Counted from the first letter of the stretch, positions 36,878 to 45,533 are shown. The stretch is DNA of 64,000 nt from Streptomyces tubercidicus (GCF_027497495.1 NZ_CP114205.1:1364001-1428000), one strand, 5' to 3'. Numbers and translations are program-made. Notes: generated from the sequence alone by a model not told the origin.

Positions 36878-37879
36878 TCAGTCGGCGAACGCAGGAAGGA
36901 CCTCGGCCCCGTAAGCGTCGATGGTGGATTCCTTGGCGTCGTGCATGGCGTAGAGCGCGAACTGGTCCACGCCCAGCGTCTGGAGCTGCCGCAGCTTGTC
37001 GATATGCGCGGCGGGCGGTCCGAGCAGGCAGAAGCGGTCGATGACCGAATCCGACACGAAGCCGGTGTCGGGGTGGCCCGACCGGCCGTGCTGGGCGTAG
37101 TCGTAGCCCTCCCGGGAGGCGATGTACGAGGTCAGCTCGTCCGGCACCATGTCAGAGTGTTCGCCGTAGCGTGCGACGAGGTCGGCGACGTGGTTGCCGA
37201 CCATGCCGCCGAACCAGCGGCACTGCTCGCGGGCGTGGGCGAGGTCGTCGCCCACGTAGGCGGGTGCGGCGACACAGATCGTCACGTCGGCGGGATCGCG
37301 GCCGGCGTCCCTCGCGGCGTTCCGTACGGCCTTGATCATCCACTCCGTGAGGAAGGGATCGGCCAGCTGGAGGATGAAGCCGTCGGCCAGCTCGCCCGCC
37401 ATGGCAAGGGCCTTGGGCCCGTAGGCGGCCATCCACACCGGGAGTTTGCTGTCCTCGATCCAGGGGATCTTGACCCGGTGATCGCCGATGTACGCCTCCC
37501 GCCCCTCGGCAAGATCACGGATGACGCCGATCGACTCGCCCAGCCGGGCCAGGGTGTTGGGCGCCCGCCCGGCCACCCGCATCGAGGAGTCGCCGCGCCC
37601 GATGCCGCAGATGGTGCGGTTGCCGTACATCTCGTTGAGGGTGGCGAAGGTGGAGGCGGTGACCTCGGGGGCGCGGGTGTAGGGGTTGGTGACCATCGGG
37701 CCGACGATCAGCCGCTCGGTGTATTCCAGCACGCGGCTGTAGATGACGAACGGTTCCTGCCACAGAACGGCCGAGTCGAAGGTCCAGCCGTAGCGGAAGC
37801 CGTTGCGCTCGGCGCGGCGCATCAGGGACACGACGGCGGAAGCGGGCGGGTCGGCCTGCAGGACAACTCCGAAGTCCAC
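36878..37879 (-). CDS. LLM-class F420-type oxidoreductase, copy 1
   Basis: A 333-residue TIM-barrel of the luciferase-like monooxygenase family, subgroup usually annotated TIGR03842 and found beside hydantoinase genes. It starts VDFGVVLQADPPAS and has the conserved LWQEPFVIYSR, GRGDSSMRVAGR and the deazaflavin-binding-type GFILQLADP. By eye it is about three quarters identical to the copy at 41648-42730, differing by a shorter C-terminus and a two-to-four-residue deletion after AYVGDD. The GTG start follows AAGGAG. Unlike copy 2 it is not next to a hydantoinase gene. Cofactor (F420 or FMN) and substrate are not determined by the sequence. Confidence 0.85.
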   Translation of the reverse strand: MDFGVVLQADPPASAVVSLMRRAERNGFRYGWTFDSAVLWQEPFVIYSRVLEYTERLIVGPMVTNPYTRAPEVTASTFATLNEMYGNRTICGIGRGDSSMRVAGRAPNTLARLGESIGVIRDLAEGREAYIGDHRVKIPWIEDSKLPVWMAAYGPKALAMAGELADGFILQLADPFLTEWMIKAVRNAARDAGRDPADVTICVAAPAYVGDDLAHAREQCRWFGGMVGNHVADLVARYGEHSDMVPDELTSYIASREGYDYAQHGRSGHPDTGFVSDSVIDRFCLLGPPAAHIDKLRQLQTLGVDQFALYAMHDAKESTIDAYGAEVLPAFAD

Positions 37880-38204
37880 GGCGGCGCTCCTTAGGTGGGG
37901 TAATGGCGGGTGCCACGGGGGATGCGCCGGCCGTACCCGCGCGTTCGGTGAACTCCCGCCTTTCGAGCATGAGTTCCACCCATTCCCATTGCCCATCGCT
38001 AAAGCGGAGGTATCCAGATATCCGCGGCCACCGAACCATACTTCAACTGGACAGCCGGCACTCCACAACATGCCGTGGGCTGCATTGTTGGCTTGGCCCG
38101 CAATATCCATGAGGGACGGCCAGTAGATCCGCCTTCTGACCGAACTTCAGATTGCTGAAGCAGATGCAGTAGTTCTTGGACAGCCGGGGGTCGCGCCGGT
38201 AAGT
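37880..38204. other. 325-bp lower-GC spacer, possible gene debris
   Basis: Between LLM copy 1 and the lipase. On the minus strand short coding-like runs appear in one frame (YRRDPRLSKNYCICFSNLKF, then a stop, then YLRFSDGQWEWVELMLERRE), which suggests remnants of an acquired gene, but I cannot assign a family. No RNA gene or repeat seen. Confidence 0.3.
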
Positions 38205-39368
38205 CTAATCCGCGGTGATGGGTTCGCTCACCGGCCATTCCTGGACGGTGGAGTTGGCGTTCGTGATGGTCGAGTCGCAGCGCCAGGTTCCCGCATGGAA
38301 TGTCACCGTGGAGTAGGCCGACGTGTACCCGCCTTTCCGCCCGTCGACGAAGCGGATGCTGTGCGTCCCGTAACCGAGCCTGTCCACGACGCCCTGGTCG
38401 CTCGCGGGAACTGTGCCCCACAGGTGGCCGTTGCTGGTGACTTCGGCCTTCAGATCGGAGGGGGCATTCCGAGGGAGGTCCCAGCGCACAGTTCCGTGCT
38501 TCGCGTTCCAGATGGTGCAGTCCGCATCACGCAAACCCGGACCGCCGCTGAGCTTGTGACTGCCGGCGGGATCATCGCCCGCCTTGATGAAGGTCAGAGC
38601 ATCCTGGAGGACCTGCTTCTTCCTGGTGATCGACGTGTGCACTTCGGAGCCCCCCTTCGCTTCGGCGGCGTCTTTGTCGATGCGCCGGTTGTCCGCTCCC
38701 CTCAGCCTCACCGAGGAACCGTCAACCATCTCGTCATCAGTGATGGAGTAAGTGAGGGTGTTGTCCGGTGCATAGGCGCCTTGGGATTCGGTCTCCAAGT
38801 TGAGCTTGTTGAGGAATTTCGAGCCGGTCCTCATCTGCCGCACTGCTGTGTTGCACAACCCCATCAGGCCACCGCTTACGGCGTGCCTCGGCTCAGGCTC
38901 CGGTCCGGGGCAGAGGTCAGCGAAGTACGACCCGTGGTTCGGGGTGGCCAGCGTGACCAGGGACCCAAGAGTGAAGTCACCCGCATGATTCAGTGCCATC
39001 TTGCGTGCGACGAGTCCGCCCATGGAATGGCCGACGACGTTTACCCGCTTGGATTCGAGGCCCTTGCTCTTCATCCAGGACCACAGCCTGTCAGCATTGT
39101 CTTCCACCCGCTCTTGAGTGGTGTCCCTGTAGTCGAATGCGAAGACCTGTCCGGAATAGCCGTGGTTCGTGAAGTAGTCCTCCGCGGTTTTCCATACGCC
39201 GGAGTTGTTGTTCAGTCCGTGGACGAAGACGACGGGATCCTTGACTGCGGCCGCAGCCGACGGGGCAGTTGACAGGGCCATCCCGGAGGCCAGGGTGACG
39301 GTTACGATCACCGCCGCCAGGGGTCGGTGAACAGCTAAGCGGATCTTGAGCGGGGTCACGGGGTTCAT
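38205..39368 (-). CDS. secreted alpha/beta-hydrolase lipase with a TTA codon
   Basis: A 387-residue exported esterase/lipase. A signal peptide covers about 1-41 (core LAAVIVTVTLASGMALS, cut near SAAAA). The lipase fold starts DPVVFVHGLNNNSGVW, with the nucleophile S115 in VVGHSMGGLVARK, the GHSMGG elbow of the LipA/EstA group, and LATPNHGSYF. After about residue 290 a beta-rich domain with two cysteine pairs follows, probably for substrate or wall binding. Codon 11 (39338-39336) is TTA, implying bldA control. Base composition is visibly less GC-rich than neighbours, suggesting transfer. The ATG at 39368 follows AAGG; one two codons upstream is possible. Confidence 0.82.
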   Translation of the reverse strand: MNPVTPLKIRLAVHRPLAAVIVTVTLASGMALSTAPSAAAAVKDPVVFVHGLNNNSGVWKTAEDYFTNHGYSGQVFAFDYRDTTQERVEDNADRLWSWMKSKGLESKRVNVVGHSMGGLVARKMALNHAGDFTLGSLVTLATPNHGSYFADLCPGPEPEPRHAVSGGLMGLCNTAVRQMRTGSKFLNKLNLETESQGAYAPDNTLTYSITDDEMVDGSSVRLRGADNRRIDKDAAEAKGGSEVHTSITRKKQVLQDALTFIKAGDDPAGSHKLSGGPGLRDADCTIWNAKHGTVRWDLPRNAPSDLKAEVTSNGHLWGTVPASDQGVVDRLGYGTHSIRFVDGRKGGYTSAYSTVTFHAGTWRCDSTITNANSTVQEWPVSEPITAD

Positions 39369-39580
39369 GGCCATCCTTGATCTAGGAAATGCTTCTGGGG
39401 TGCGCGTCATACGAATGCGTGACGCCGCCACGGAGGATGCCACCCCACCACTCAAGGCCGGGACCAATGGCTATAAATCGACGCCGGTGAGCACGTGAAT
39501 CCGACGACTTCAGCCCCAGAGGCATGCGCCTCCGTGGCCGAGAAGGGGCGCCAACCCGGGCGACCACGCGACGGTCGAAG

Positions 39581-39599
39581 TTAGGTGAGGCTAACCTTA
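39581..39599 (+). promoter_or_regulatory. iron box (DmdR1/DtxR-type operator)
   Basis: TTAGGTGAGGCTAACCTTA matches the 19-bp iron box TTAGGTTAGGCTAACCTAA at 17 positions. It lies 53 bp before the SDR start codon and overlaps its likely promoter, so iron-loaded DmdR1 should repress the gene. Confidence 0.85.
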
Positions 39600-39651
39600 C
39601 TTAGCCACTGCGGGAGAACTCCGCGGGCCACGATCAAGGAGTCAGGTCAGC

Positions 39652-40416
39652 ATGGGAAGCCTCAGCGGAAAGGTCGCACTGATCACCGGCAGCAGCCGGG
39701 GCATCGGGCGAGGGATCGCCGAACGCCTGGCCCGGGACGGCGCTCTGGTCGCCGTGCACTACGGCAGCAATGAGGCGGCGGCCGAGGAGACCGCCGCCAC
39801 CATCACCGAGGCCGGTGGCCGGGCCTTCACCGTGGGCGCCGAACTGGGCGTTCCGGACGACGTGGACACGCTCATGGCCGGACTGGAGGCCGGCCTGCGC
39901 GCGCACGGGGAATCGACGCTCGACATCCTGGTGCACAATGCGGGGCTCAACCTCATGGGGCGGCCGATCGAGGTTCTCACCCCCGAGGAGTTCGACCAGA
40001 TGGTCGCGGTCAACATCAAGGCACCGTTCTTCCTCACCCAGCGACTGCTGCCACGACTGCGCGACGGTGGCCGGATCATCAACATCTCATCCGTCTCCAC
40101 CCGTATCGCCTCCGCGCACGGCATCGGATATCCACTCACCAAGGGAGCACTCGAAGTCTTCAGCCACACCCTGGCCAAGCACCTCGGCCCGCGCGGAATC
40201 ACCGTGAATTCCGTCGTCGTCGGATTCACCCACACCGACATGACCGCGGGAGTACTGGCCGACCCGGAGAACCTGGAGCGCAATATCAGCCTGACCGCCC
40301 TCGGCCGGATCGGCCAGGTCCCGGACATCGCCGACGCGGTCGCCTTCCTGGCCTCCGACGACGCCCGCTGGATCACCGGCACCAAGGTCGACGTCACCGG
40401 CGGTGTCAATCTGTAG
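39652..40416 (+). CDS. SDR family oxidoreductase, iron-box controlled
   Basis: A 254-residue classical short-chain dehydrogenase. The NADP loop GSSRGIGRG is at 13-21, NAG at about 96-98, and the catalytic S147, Y160 and K164 (YPLTK) are all present; the C-terminal TGTKVDVTGGVNL is typical. The nearest described relatives by pattern are FabG-like 3-oxoacyl reductases, but substrate is open. AAGGAG precedes the ATG by ten or so bases. The iron box upstream makes it part of the iron-starvation response, unusual for a lone SDR and hinting at a role in siderophore assembly or handling. It converges on the D,D-carboxypeptidase gene. Confidence 0.88.
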   Translation: MGSLSGKVALITGSSRGIGRGIAERLARDGALVAVHYGSNEAAAEETAATITEAGGRAFTVGAELGVPDDVDTLMAGLEAGLRAHGESTLDILVHNAGLNLMGRPIEVLTPEEFDQMVAVNIKAPFFLTQRLLPRLRDGGRIINISSVSTRIASAHGIGYPLTKGALEVFSHTLAKHLGPRGITVNSVVVGFTHTDMTAGVLADPENLERNISLTALGRIGQVPDIADAVAFLASDDARWITGTKVDVTGGVNL

Positions 40417-40448
40417 CGGCGTCAATCTGTAGCGACCTCAACGCGAAG

Positions 40449-40487
40449 GCCGTACCCCCCACCGGAACAACCCGGTGGGGGTACGGC
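40449..40487. terminator. hairpin terminator between converging genes
   Basis: GCCGTACCCCCCACCGG (40449-40465) pairs with CCCGGTGGGGGTACGGC (40471-40487) around AACAA with a one-base bulge. It serves the SDR gene and the converging carboxypeptidase gene. Confidence 0.75.
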
Positions 40488-40512
40488 GCTCAACGACAGG
40501 CGGGCACGCGAC

Positions 40513-41496
40513 TCAGTGGGCGAAGCCCCAGTCGAGCATCTTCGTCGCGTCGTCGAAGCGGGTCTTGCTGTCGCTGCCCTGGAGGATTGCGCCGACCAGG
40601 GTGCGGTTGTCGCGCTTGGCGGCGAAGACGAGGGCGTAGCCGGATTCCGGGCCGCTGCCCGTCTTGAGGCCCAGGGCGCCGTCGTAGCTGGTCAGCAGTT
40701 TGTTGGTGTTTTCCCAGGTGTAGTACCGGGTGTGGCCGTTGGCCGCCGTGGCCTCGGTCTTGAACAGCTTGTTCTTGACGATGTCGGCGAACGCCGGCTG
40801 CAGCATGGCGCGCTGGCCGAGCTTGGCCAGGTCGCGGGCGGTGCTGAGGTTCTTGCCGTGTGAGATGCCGTCGAAGCTGTCGAAGTTCGTGCCGGTCAGG
40901 CCCAGTTGTTCGGCCTCGGCGTTCATCTGGCTCACGAAGTCGGCGATCCGCGCGTCCGAGGTGCCCCCGACGCCGAAATGGTCGGCCAGGGCCATCGCGG
41001 CGTCGTCGCCGGACGGGATCAGCATGGCGTGCAGCAGCTGATTGACGGTCAGCGTGTCGCCGGTCTGGAGGTCGGAGGTGCTGCCGCCGACCTTCTGGAC
41101 GTAGTCCCGGTACTCCTGCTTCACCGTGATCTGGTGGTTCAGCCACTCCGGGTGCTTGAGCACCACGATGGCCGTCATGATCTTGGTGGTGCTGGCCATC
41201 GAGACGCTCGCGTCCGCCTTGGCCCCGCGCCACAGCTCCCGCTCCTGGCTGCCGTCGCGGGCGTCCAGCAGGAAGGCGTGGTCGGCGTGGATCTGGGGAG
41301 CGGCCTGGTTCCGGCCGGCCGCTGTGGTGGCCTCGCCGCGCTGCTGGGCGTTCTGCTCCGCGGAGTGCGTGGGGCCGGGGGTGGCCGCCTGGGCGAGGCC
41401 ACTGGCGGTGATCGGCAGGGCGGCACCGACGAGTGCGACCATCGCGACCCGGACTCCGGTGCGGTGTATTCGGTTGGGGCGGGCGTGGGAACCCAT
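40513..41496 (-). CDS. D-alanyl-D-alanine carboxypeptidase (PBP, S11 type)
   Basis: A 327-residue secreted or membrane-released penicillin-binding protein that trims the pentapeptide of peptidoglycan. A signal peptide spans about 1-38 (core VAMVALVGAALPITA, cut AQA). The active motifs are S-x-x-K as STTK at 102-105, KTG in LKTGSG, and the middle motif as PSGDDAA, where the usual Asn of S-x-N is Asp, as seen in a number of actinobacterial enzymes. There is no C-terminal anchor helix; the protein stops soon after the beta-strand LDWGF. The 60-residue linker after the signal is Gln/Ala-rich. Confidence 0.88.
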   Translation of the reverse strand: MGSHARPNRIHRTGVRVAMVALVGAALPITASGLAQAATPGPTHSAEQNAQQRGEATTAAGRNQAAPQIHADHAFLLDARDGSQERELWRGAKADASVSMASTTKIMTAIVVLKHPEWLNHQITVKQEYRDYVQKVGGSTSDLQTGDTLTVNQLLHAMLIPSGDDAAMALADHFGVGGTSDARIADFVSQMNAEAEQLGLTGTNFDSFDGISHGKNLSTARDLAKLGQRAMLQPAFADIVKNKLFKTEATAANGHTRYYTWENTNKLLTSYDGALGLKTGSGPESGYALVFAAKRDNRTLVGAILQGSDSKTRFDDATKMLDWGFAH

Positions 41497-41647
41497 GGGG
41501 CGCGTCCATCCTTCCGGCGACGGTATGCCGGTGTGGGGGGGTAGTAGAACTCGGTTCGCAGCGAACGTACTTGGGCGGCCACCAGCGACTCAAGCCAGAT
41601 GTTTCATAGCTGTGTGACGTTCGCCTCTGTGGAGGTGTGGTGTCCGG

Positions 41648-42730
41648 TCAAGCCAGCGTAGCGGCCTGTCCCTGCCGTGGCCCGGCTGGGTGGGGGGCAC
41701 CCGCCGGCCGGGCGTTCATCACCGGAATGACGGCACTCGCGTACGCGTCGACCACCGCTTCCTTCGCGTCGTGCATGGCATAGAGCGCGAACTGGTCGAC
41801 GCCCAGCTTCCGCAACGCGCGGAGCTTTTCGATGTGTGCGGACGGTGGGCCGATGAGGCAGAAGCGGTCCACGATCTCGTCGGGGACGAAGTGGGTGTCG
41901 GGGTTGCCGGTGCGGCCGTGGTGGGCGTAGTCGTAGCCCTCGCGGGCCTTGATGTAGTCCGTCAGTTCCTGCGGGACCATGGCGGAGTCCGTGCCGTATT
42001 TGGACACCAGGTCGGCCACATGGTTGCCGACCATGCCGCCGAACCAGCGGCACTGTTCGCGGGCGTGCGCGAGGGCCTCGGGTGAGTCGTCCTCGGTGAC
42101 GTAGGCGGGGGCCGCGACGCAGATCTTGACGTCGGACGGGGCGCGGCCGGCCGCCACCGCGGCCGCGCGTACCGCCTTCACCATCCACTCCGTGAGGAAC
42201 GGGTCGGCAAGCTGAAGGATGAAACCGTCGGCCTCCTCGCCCGTCATCTTGAGTGCCTTCGGGCCGTATGCGGCCATCCAGACGGGGAGTTGGGCGCCTT
42301 CCCGCACCCAGGGGAAGCTCACCATCGTGCCGCCGCCGAGGTCTGCTTCGTCGCCGCGGCCGAGTGCCCGGATGGCCTTCATGGCCTCGCTGATCCGGGC
42401 GAGCGTGTTGGGCTTGCGGCCCGCCACCCGCATCGCGGAGTCGCCTCGGCCGATTCCGCAGACGGTGCGGTTGCCGTACATGTCGTTGAGGGTGGCGAAG
42501 GTGGAGGCGGTGACCTCCCAGGTGCGGGTGCTCGGGTTGGTGACCATCGGGCCGACGACGAGGCGGCTCGTCTCGGCCAGGATGCGGCTGTAGATGACGA
42601 ACGGCTCCTGCCACAGCACACACGAGTCGAAGGTCCAGCCGTACGTGAAGCCCCCCTCCTCGGCGCGCTGCATGAGGCTGACGACATCGGAGGCCGGCGG
42701 GTCGGTCTGCAGGACGAGTCCGAAGTCCAT
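41648..42730 (-). CDS. LLM-class F420-type oxidoreductase, copy 2 (hydantoinase-linked)
   Basis: A 360-residue luciferase-like TIM-barrel, paralogue of the gene at 36878-37879, with the same blocks (MDFGLVLQTDPPAS, GRGDSAMRVAGR, GFILQLADPFLTEWM, EQCRWFGGMVGNHVADLV). An extra Pro/Ala/Gln-rich tail of about 27 residues follows the conserved end. It starts 22 bp after the dihydropyrimidinase gene with a strong AGGAGGGG site, so the two are co-expressed. Context suggests oxidation or reduction of a pyrimidine or hydantoin ring; F420H2-dependent reduction of uracil-type rings to the dihydropyrimidine substrate of HydA is a reasonable but untested idea. Confidence 0.87.
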   Translation of the reverse strand: MDFGLVLQTDPPASDVVSLMQRAEEGGFTYGWTFDSCVLWQEPFVIYSRILAETSRLVVGPMVTNPSTRTWEVTASTFATLNDMYGNRTVCGIGRGDSAMRVAGRKPNTLARISEAMKAIRALGRGDEADLGGGTMVSFPWVREGAQLPVWMAAYGPKALKMTGEEADGFILQLADPFLTEWMVKAVRAAAVAAGRAPSDVKICVAAPAYVTEDDSPEALAHAREQCRWFGGMVGNHVADLVSKYGTDSAMVPQELTDYIKAREGYDYAHHGRTGNPDTHFVPDEIVDRFCLIGPPSAHIEKLRALRKLGVDQFALYAMHDAKEAVVDAYASAVIPVMNARPAGAPHPAGPRQGQAATLA

Positions 42731-42752
42731 GGTGATCCCCTCCTACGGTTCT

Positions 42753-44144
42753 TCAGTGCAGGTACTGGCAGGTGCCGCGCGGGGTGTACGCGCCGTGCCC
42801 GGCGTGGCCGGTGAACTCGCGGTCGGTGATGACGAGTTCGCCGCGCGACAGGACCGTCTCCACCCGTCCGGTCACCTGCGTGCCCTCGTATGCCGAGTAG
42901 TCGACGTTCATGTGGTGGGTGGCCGCCGAAATGGTCTGCTCGGCGTGCGGGTCGTAGATCACGATGTCGGCGTCGCAGCCCGGCGCGATGGTGCCCTTCT
43001 TCGGGTACAGGCCGAACATCCGGGCCGGGGTGGCGCAGGCGATCTCGATCCAGCGGCGGCGTGAGATATGACCGTCGATGACCGCCTGGTGGAGCAGGTC
43101 CATACGGTTCTCGACGCCGGGCATGCCGTTGGGGATCTTGGAGAAGTCACCGCGGCCGAGCTCCTTCTGCCCGGAGAAGCAGAAGGGGCAGTGGTCCGTC
43201 GACACCACCTGGAGGTCGTTGGTGCGCAGGCCGCGCCAGAGCGCCGCCTGGTGTTCGCGCGGCCTAAGTGGCGTACTGCAGACGTACTTCGCGCCCCCGA
43301 AGTCCGGCTCGGCGAGGTTGTCCGTCGACAGGAACAGGTACTGGGGGCAGGTCTCGCCGAACACCGGGAGGCCGTCGTGGCGAGCGCGCGCCAATTCGGT
43401 GAGCGCTTCCTGCGCCGACACATGCACGACGTACAGCGGCGCCCCGGCGACCTGAGCCAGCTTGATCGCGCGATGCGTCGCCTCGGCCTCCAGGAGCGCT
43501 TTCCTGACCTCGCCGTGGTACCGCGGGTCGGTCTCGCCTCGTGCCAGCGCCTGCTGCACGAGCACATCGATCGCGATGCCGTTCTCGGCGTGCATCATGA
43601 TGAGGCCGCCGTTGTCGCCGGCCCGCTGCATGGCGCGCAGGATCTGCCCGTCGTCGGAGTAGAAGACTCCGGGGTACGCCATGAACAGTTTGAACGAGGT
43701 CACGCCTTCGGCGACCAGGCCGTCCATTTCCTTGAGCGTCGAGTCATTGACGTCCGACACAATCATGTGGAAGGCGTAATCGATCGCGCAGTTGCCGTCG
43801 GCCTTCGCATGCCAGGCGTCCAGTCCCGACCGCAGTGCCGCGCCCTTGGACTGCACCGCGAAGTCGATGATGGTCGTCGTCCCGCCCCACGCCGCCGCCT
43901 TCGTACCGGTCTCGAAGGTGTCCGACGCGAAGGTGCCGCCGAACGGCAACTCCATATGCGTGTGCGCGTCGACGCCGCCCGGGATCACATACTTCTGCGA
44001 GGCGTCGATCACGCGATCGGCAGTCCACTGCTGGCTGCCCGGTGTCGCCACCGCCTCGACGCGGCCGTTCTCGACCAGCACATCGGCATGCATCTCCTCA
44101 GCGGCAGTGATGACAAGGCCGCCGGTAATGAGAGTTCGAGTCAT
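42753..44144 (-). CDS. hydA: dihydropyrimidinase / D-hydantoinase
   Basis: Opens 5,6-dihydropyrimidines and 5-substituted hydantoins to N-carbamoyl amino acids. The 463-residue amidohydrolase has H61 and H63 in DAHTHME, the carboxylated K152 in SFKLFMAYPG, and further zinc ligands in MMHAEN, YVVHVSAQEA and STDHCPF. Length and motifs match characterised hydantoinases. Upstream on the minus strand TTGCCA-N17-CTACGG (44324-44296) reads as a promoter, with a palindrome just downstream that may be an operator. Forms an operon with the LLM gene. A beta-ureidopropionase-like gene for the next step is 2.7 kb upstream. Confidence 0.93.
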   Translation of the reverse strand: MTRTLITGGLVITAAEEMHADVLVENGRVEAVATPGSQQWTADRVIDASQKYVIPGGVDAHTHMELPFGGTFASDTFETGTKAAAWGGTTTIIDFAVQSKGAALRSGLDAWHAKADGNCAIDYAFHMIVSDVNDSTLKEMDGLVAEGVTSFKLFMAYPGVFYSDDGQILRAMQRAGDNGGLIMMHAENGIAIDVLVQQALARGETDPRYHGEVRKALLEAEATHRAIKLAQVAGAPLYVVHVSAQEALTELARARHDGLPVFGETCPQYLFLSTDNLAEPDFGGAKYVCSTPLRPREHQAALWRGLRTNDLQVVSTDHCPFCFSGQKELGRGDFSKIPNGMPGVENRMDLLHQAVIDGHISRRRWIEIACATPARMFGLYPKKGTIAPGCDADIVIYDPHAEQTISAATHHMNVDYSAYEGTQVTGRVETVLSRGELVITDREFTGHAGHGAYTPRGTCQYLH

Positions 44145-44263
44145 TCCCGGAAAGTCCCTTCACATCGCATTCGGGGGAAAACGGGTCGGTCGGACAGCCC
44201 ACTGTCGTCCGGCCGTCCGGGCGGTGCGGCTGCCGTCCTCCGCTGACGCCAGGCCCCAACCGG

Positions 44264-44277
44264 TCTACACCCGTAGA
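44264..44277. promoter_or_regulatory. palindromic operator candidate in the hydA leader
   Basis: TCTAC-ACCC-GTAGA is a perfect 5-4-5 inverted repeat lying about 20-30 bp downstream of the predicted hydA -10, where a repressor could block elongation. Confidence 0.4.
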
Positions 44278-44295
44278 TCACGGTTGAGAAGGAGA

Positions 44296-44324
44296 CCGTA
44301 GAAGCATGTCACCCACGGTGGCAA
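44296..44324 (-). promoter_or_regulatory. predicted hydA promoter
   Basis: On the minus strand TTGCCA (44324-44319) and CTACGG (44301-44296) are 17 bp apart, a vegetative-type promoter about 150 bp before the hydA start. Confidence 0.4.
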
Positions 44325-44528
44325 TACCGTGACCGTTCCTCAGCGGAGAGGTTCGTGTTGCGGCGACGATCAGCTGGACGGTTCAAGGCGGGGCACGGAC
44401 GCGGTGGGCGCGGTACCCGCGGGAGGGGTGCGGGAGTGACGCGATGGGCAGATATCCGCCGACACCGGCGGGCGAACCTCGCGGGCGGCCCGGCACTCTG
44501 ACGGACGAAGCGGAAAGGCGGCGGGTTC

Positions 44529-45413
44529 ATGGAGCGGAGCACACCGTGGGAGTTCTCCGACGACCGGGGGCGCCTGGCGGTGGCCGGCGACCGGCCGTTA
44601 CGGATCGTGGCGTACATACAGGCGGGGGCGACGCTGTGGGACCTCGGCATACGCCCCGTCGGGCTCTTCGGGTCCCAGCACGACGGCGCCGCCCCCGACC
44701 CCGCCAAGGGCGGTGAGCTGCCGCTCGCGGAGATTCCCTATCTCGGTTCGGGCGGTGCGCTGCATCCGGACGCCCTGCTGGAGGCGGAGCCGGACCTCGT
44801 GGTGGCGGTGACGTATGACGGCGAGCAGGTTTACGGGCTGGAGCCGAAGACCGCCCTGGAGCTAGAGACGCATGTCCCGGTCGCCACCGTCGCGGTGGGC
44901 CCCGGCCGGAGCCTGGCCGAGGTGCGCGAGCGGTTCGCCGCGCTCGCCGGATCGCTCGGGCACGGTGAACCCCTCGGCCGGGCACGGGAGTTGGACGCCG
45001 CGGAGGACGCCCTGCGGCAGGCGACCGGCGGATCCGTACGGCCTCGGGTGCTGGCGCTGTCGCCCGCGGGCCCGGAGCGGGTGCATCTGGCCCGGCCCGG
45101 CTCCTGGCCGGATCTGCGGGCGCTGACCGAGCACGGGGTGGGACTGCTCCAGCCGGCCGCGGGCGCCGGGGTGAACTGGTCCACCGTCGGCTGGGCGGAG
45201 GCCGCGGCGCTGGCCCCGGACATCGTGCTGATGGATGTACGGGTCAATGCGGCCCGGCCCGAACAGCTCCGGTCCGACGCCCACTGGCGGGCGATCGAGG
45301 CCCGGTCCCGGCTGCTGCCGTGGAACCCGGAGGCCCCGTGCAGCCGCCGCGCCCACACGCGCTTCTTCACCCTGGTGGCGGAGACGGTGCGGGAGGCCGC
45401 CGGGACCGTATGA
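44529..45413 (+). CDS. periplasmic-binding-protein-like (FepB/BtuF fold) without export signal, TTA codon
   Basis: A 294-residue class III binding-protein fold as used for siderophore and B12 capture: RIVAYIQAGATLWDLGIRPVG, the PDALLEAEPDLVV helix, and MDVRVNAARPEQL. It lacks any signal peptide or lipobox; the protein starts MERSTPWEFSDDRGRLAV, so it should stay in the cytoplasm or its real start is elsewhere. No ABC permease or ATPase gene is adjacent. Codon 24 (44598-44600) is TTA, so translation may need bldA tRNA. It splits the hydantoin genes on the other strand. Possible roles: intracellular ligand sensor or an orphan component. Confidence 0.72.
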   Translation: MERSTPWEFSDDRGRLAVAGDRPLRIVAYIQAGATLWDLGIRPVGLFGSQHDGAAPDPAKGGELPLAEIPYLGSGGALHPDALLEAEPDLVVAVTYDGEQVYGLEPKTALELETHVPVATVAVGPGRSLAEVRERFAALAGSLGHGEPLGRARELDAAEDALRQATGGSVRPRVLALSPAGPERVHLARPGSWPDLRALTEHGVGLLQPAAGAGVNWSTVGWAEAAALAPDIVLMDVRVNAARPEQLRSDAHWRAIEARSRLLPWNPEAPCSRRAHTRFFTLVAETVREAAGTV

Positions 45414-45479
45414 GGCGTACGGGGGACGCTCCCGGTCCGGCATCCGGCGCGGCGGCGGGCGGGAGCCACGGGCCAGGAG

Positions 45480-45523
45480 GATGGCGGGGGCGGGGGCCCC
45501 GCGCCCGGCGACGCCCCGCCATC
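45480..45523. terminator. hairpin terminator between converging genes
   Basis: GATGGCGGGGGCG (45480-45492) pairs with CGCCCCGCCATC (45512-45523) with one bulged G; the 19-base loop contains a further small stem. Confidence 0.55.
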
Positions 45524-45533
45524 GCCGTGCCTC

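Larger units (their letters stand above)
44145..44528. other. 384-bp divergent regulatory region
   Basis: Spacer between hydA and the binding-protein gene. It holds the hydA promoter and the TCTAC palindrome described separately. No gene is credible here: open frames overlap both flanks out of frame. Confidence 0.5.

Noticed and set aside
44444..44716. A small plus-strand gene overlapping the start of the binding-protein gene
   Set aside because: Arg/Gly-rich frame without family features; the overlapping 294-codon frame has clear binding-protein motifs.
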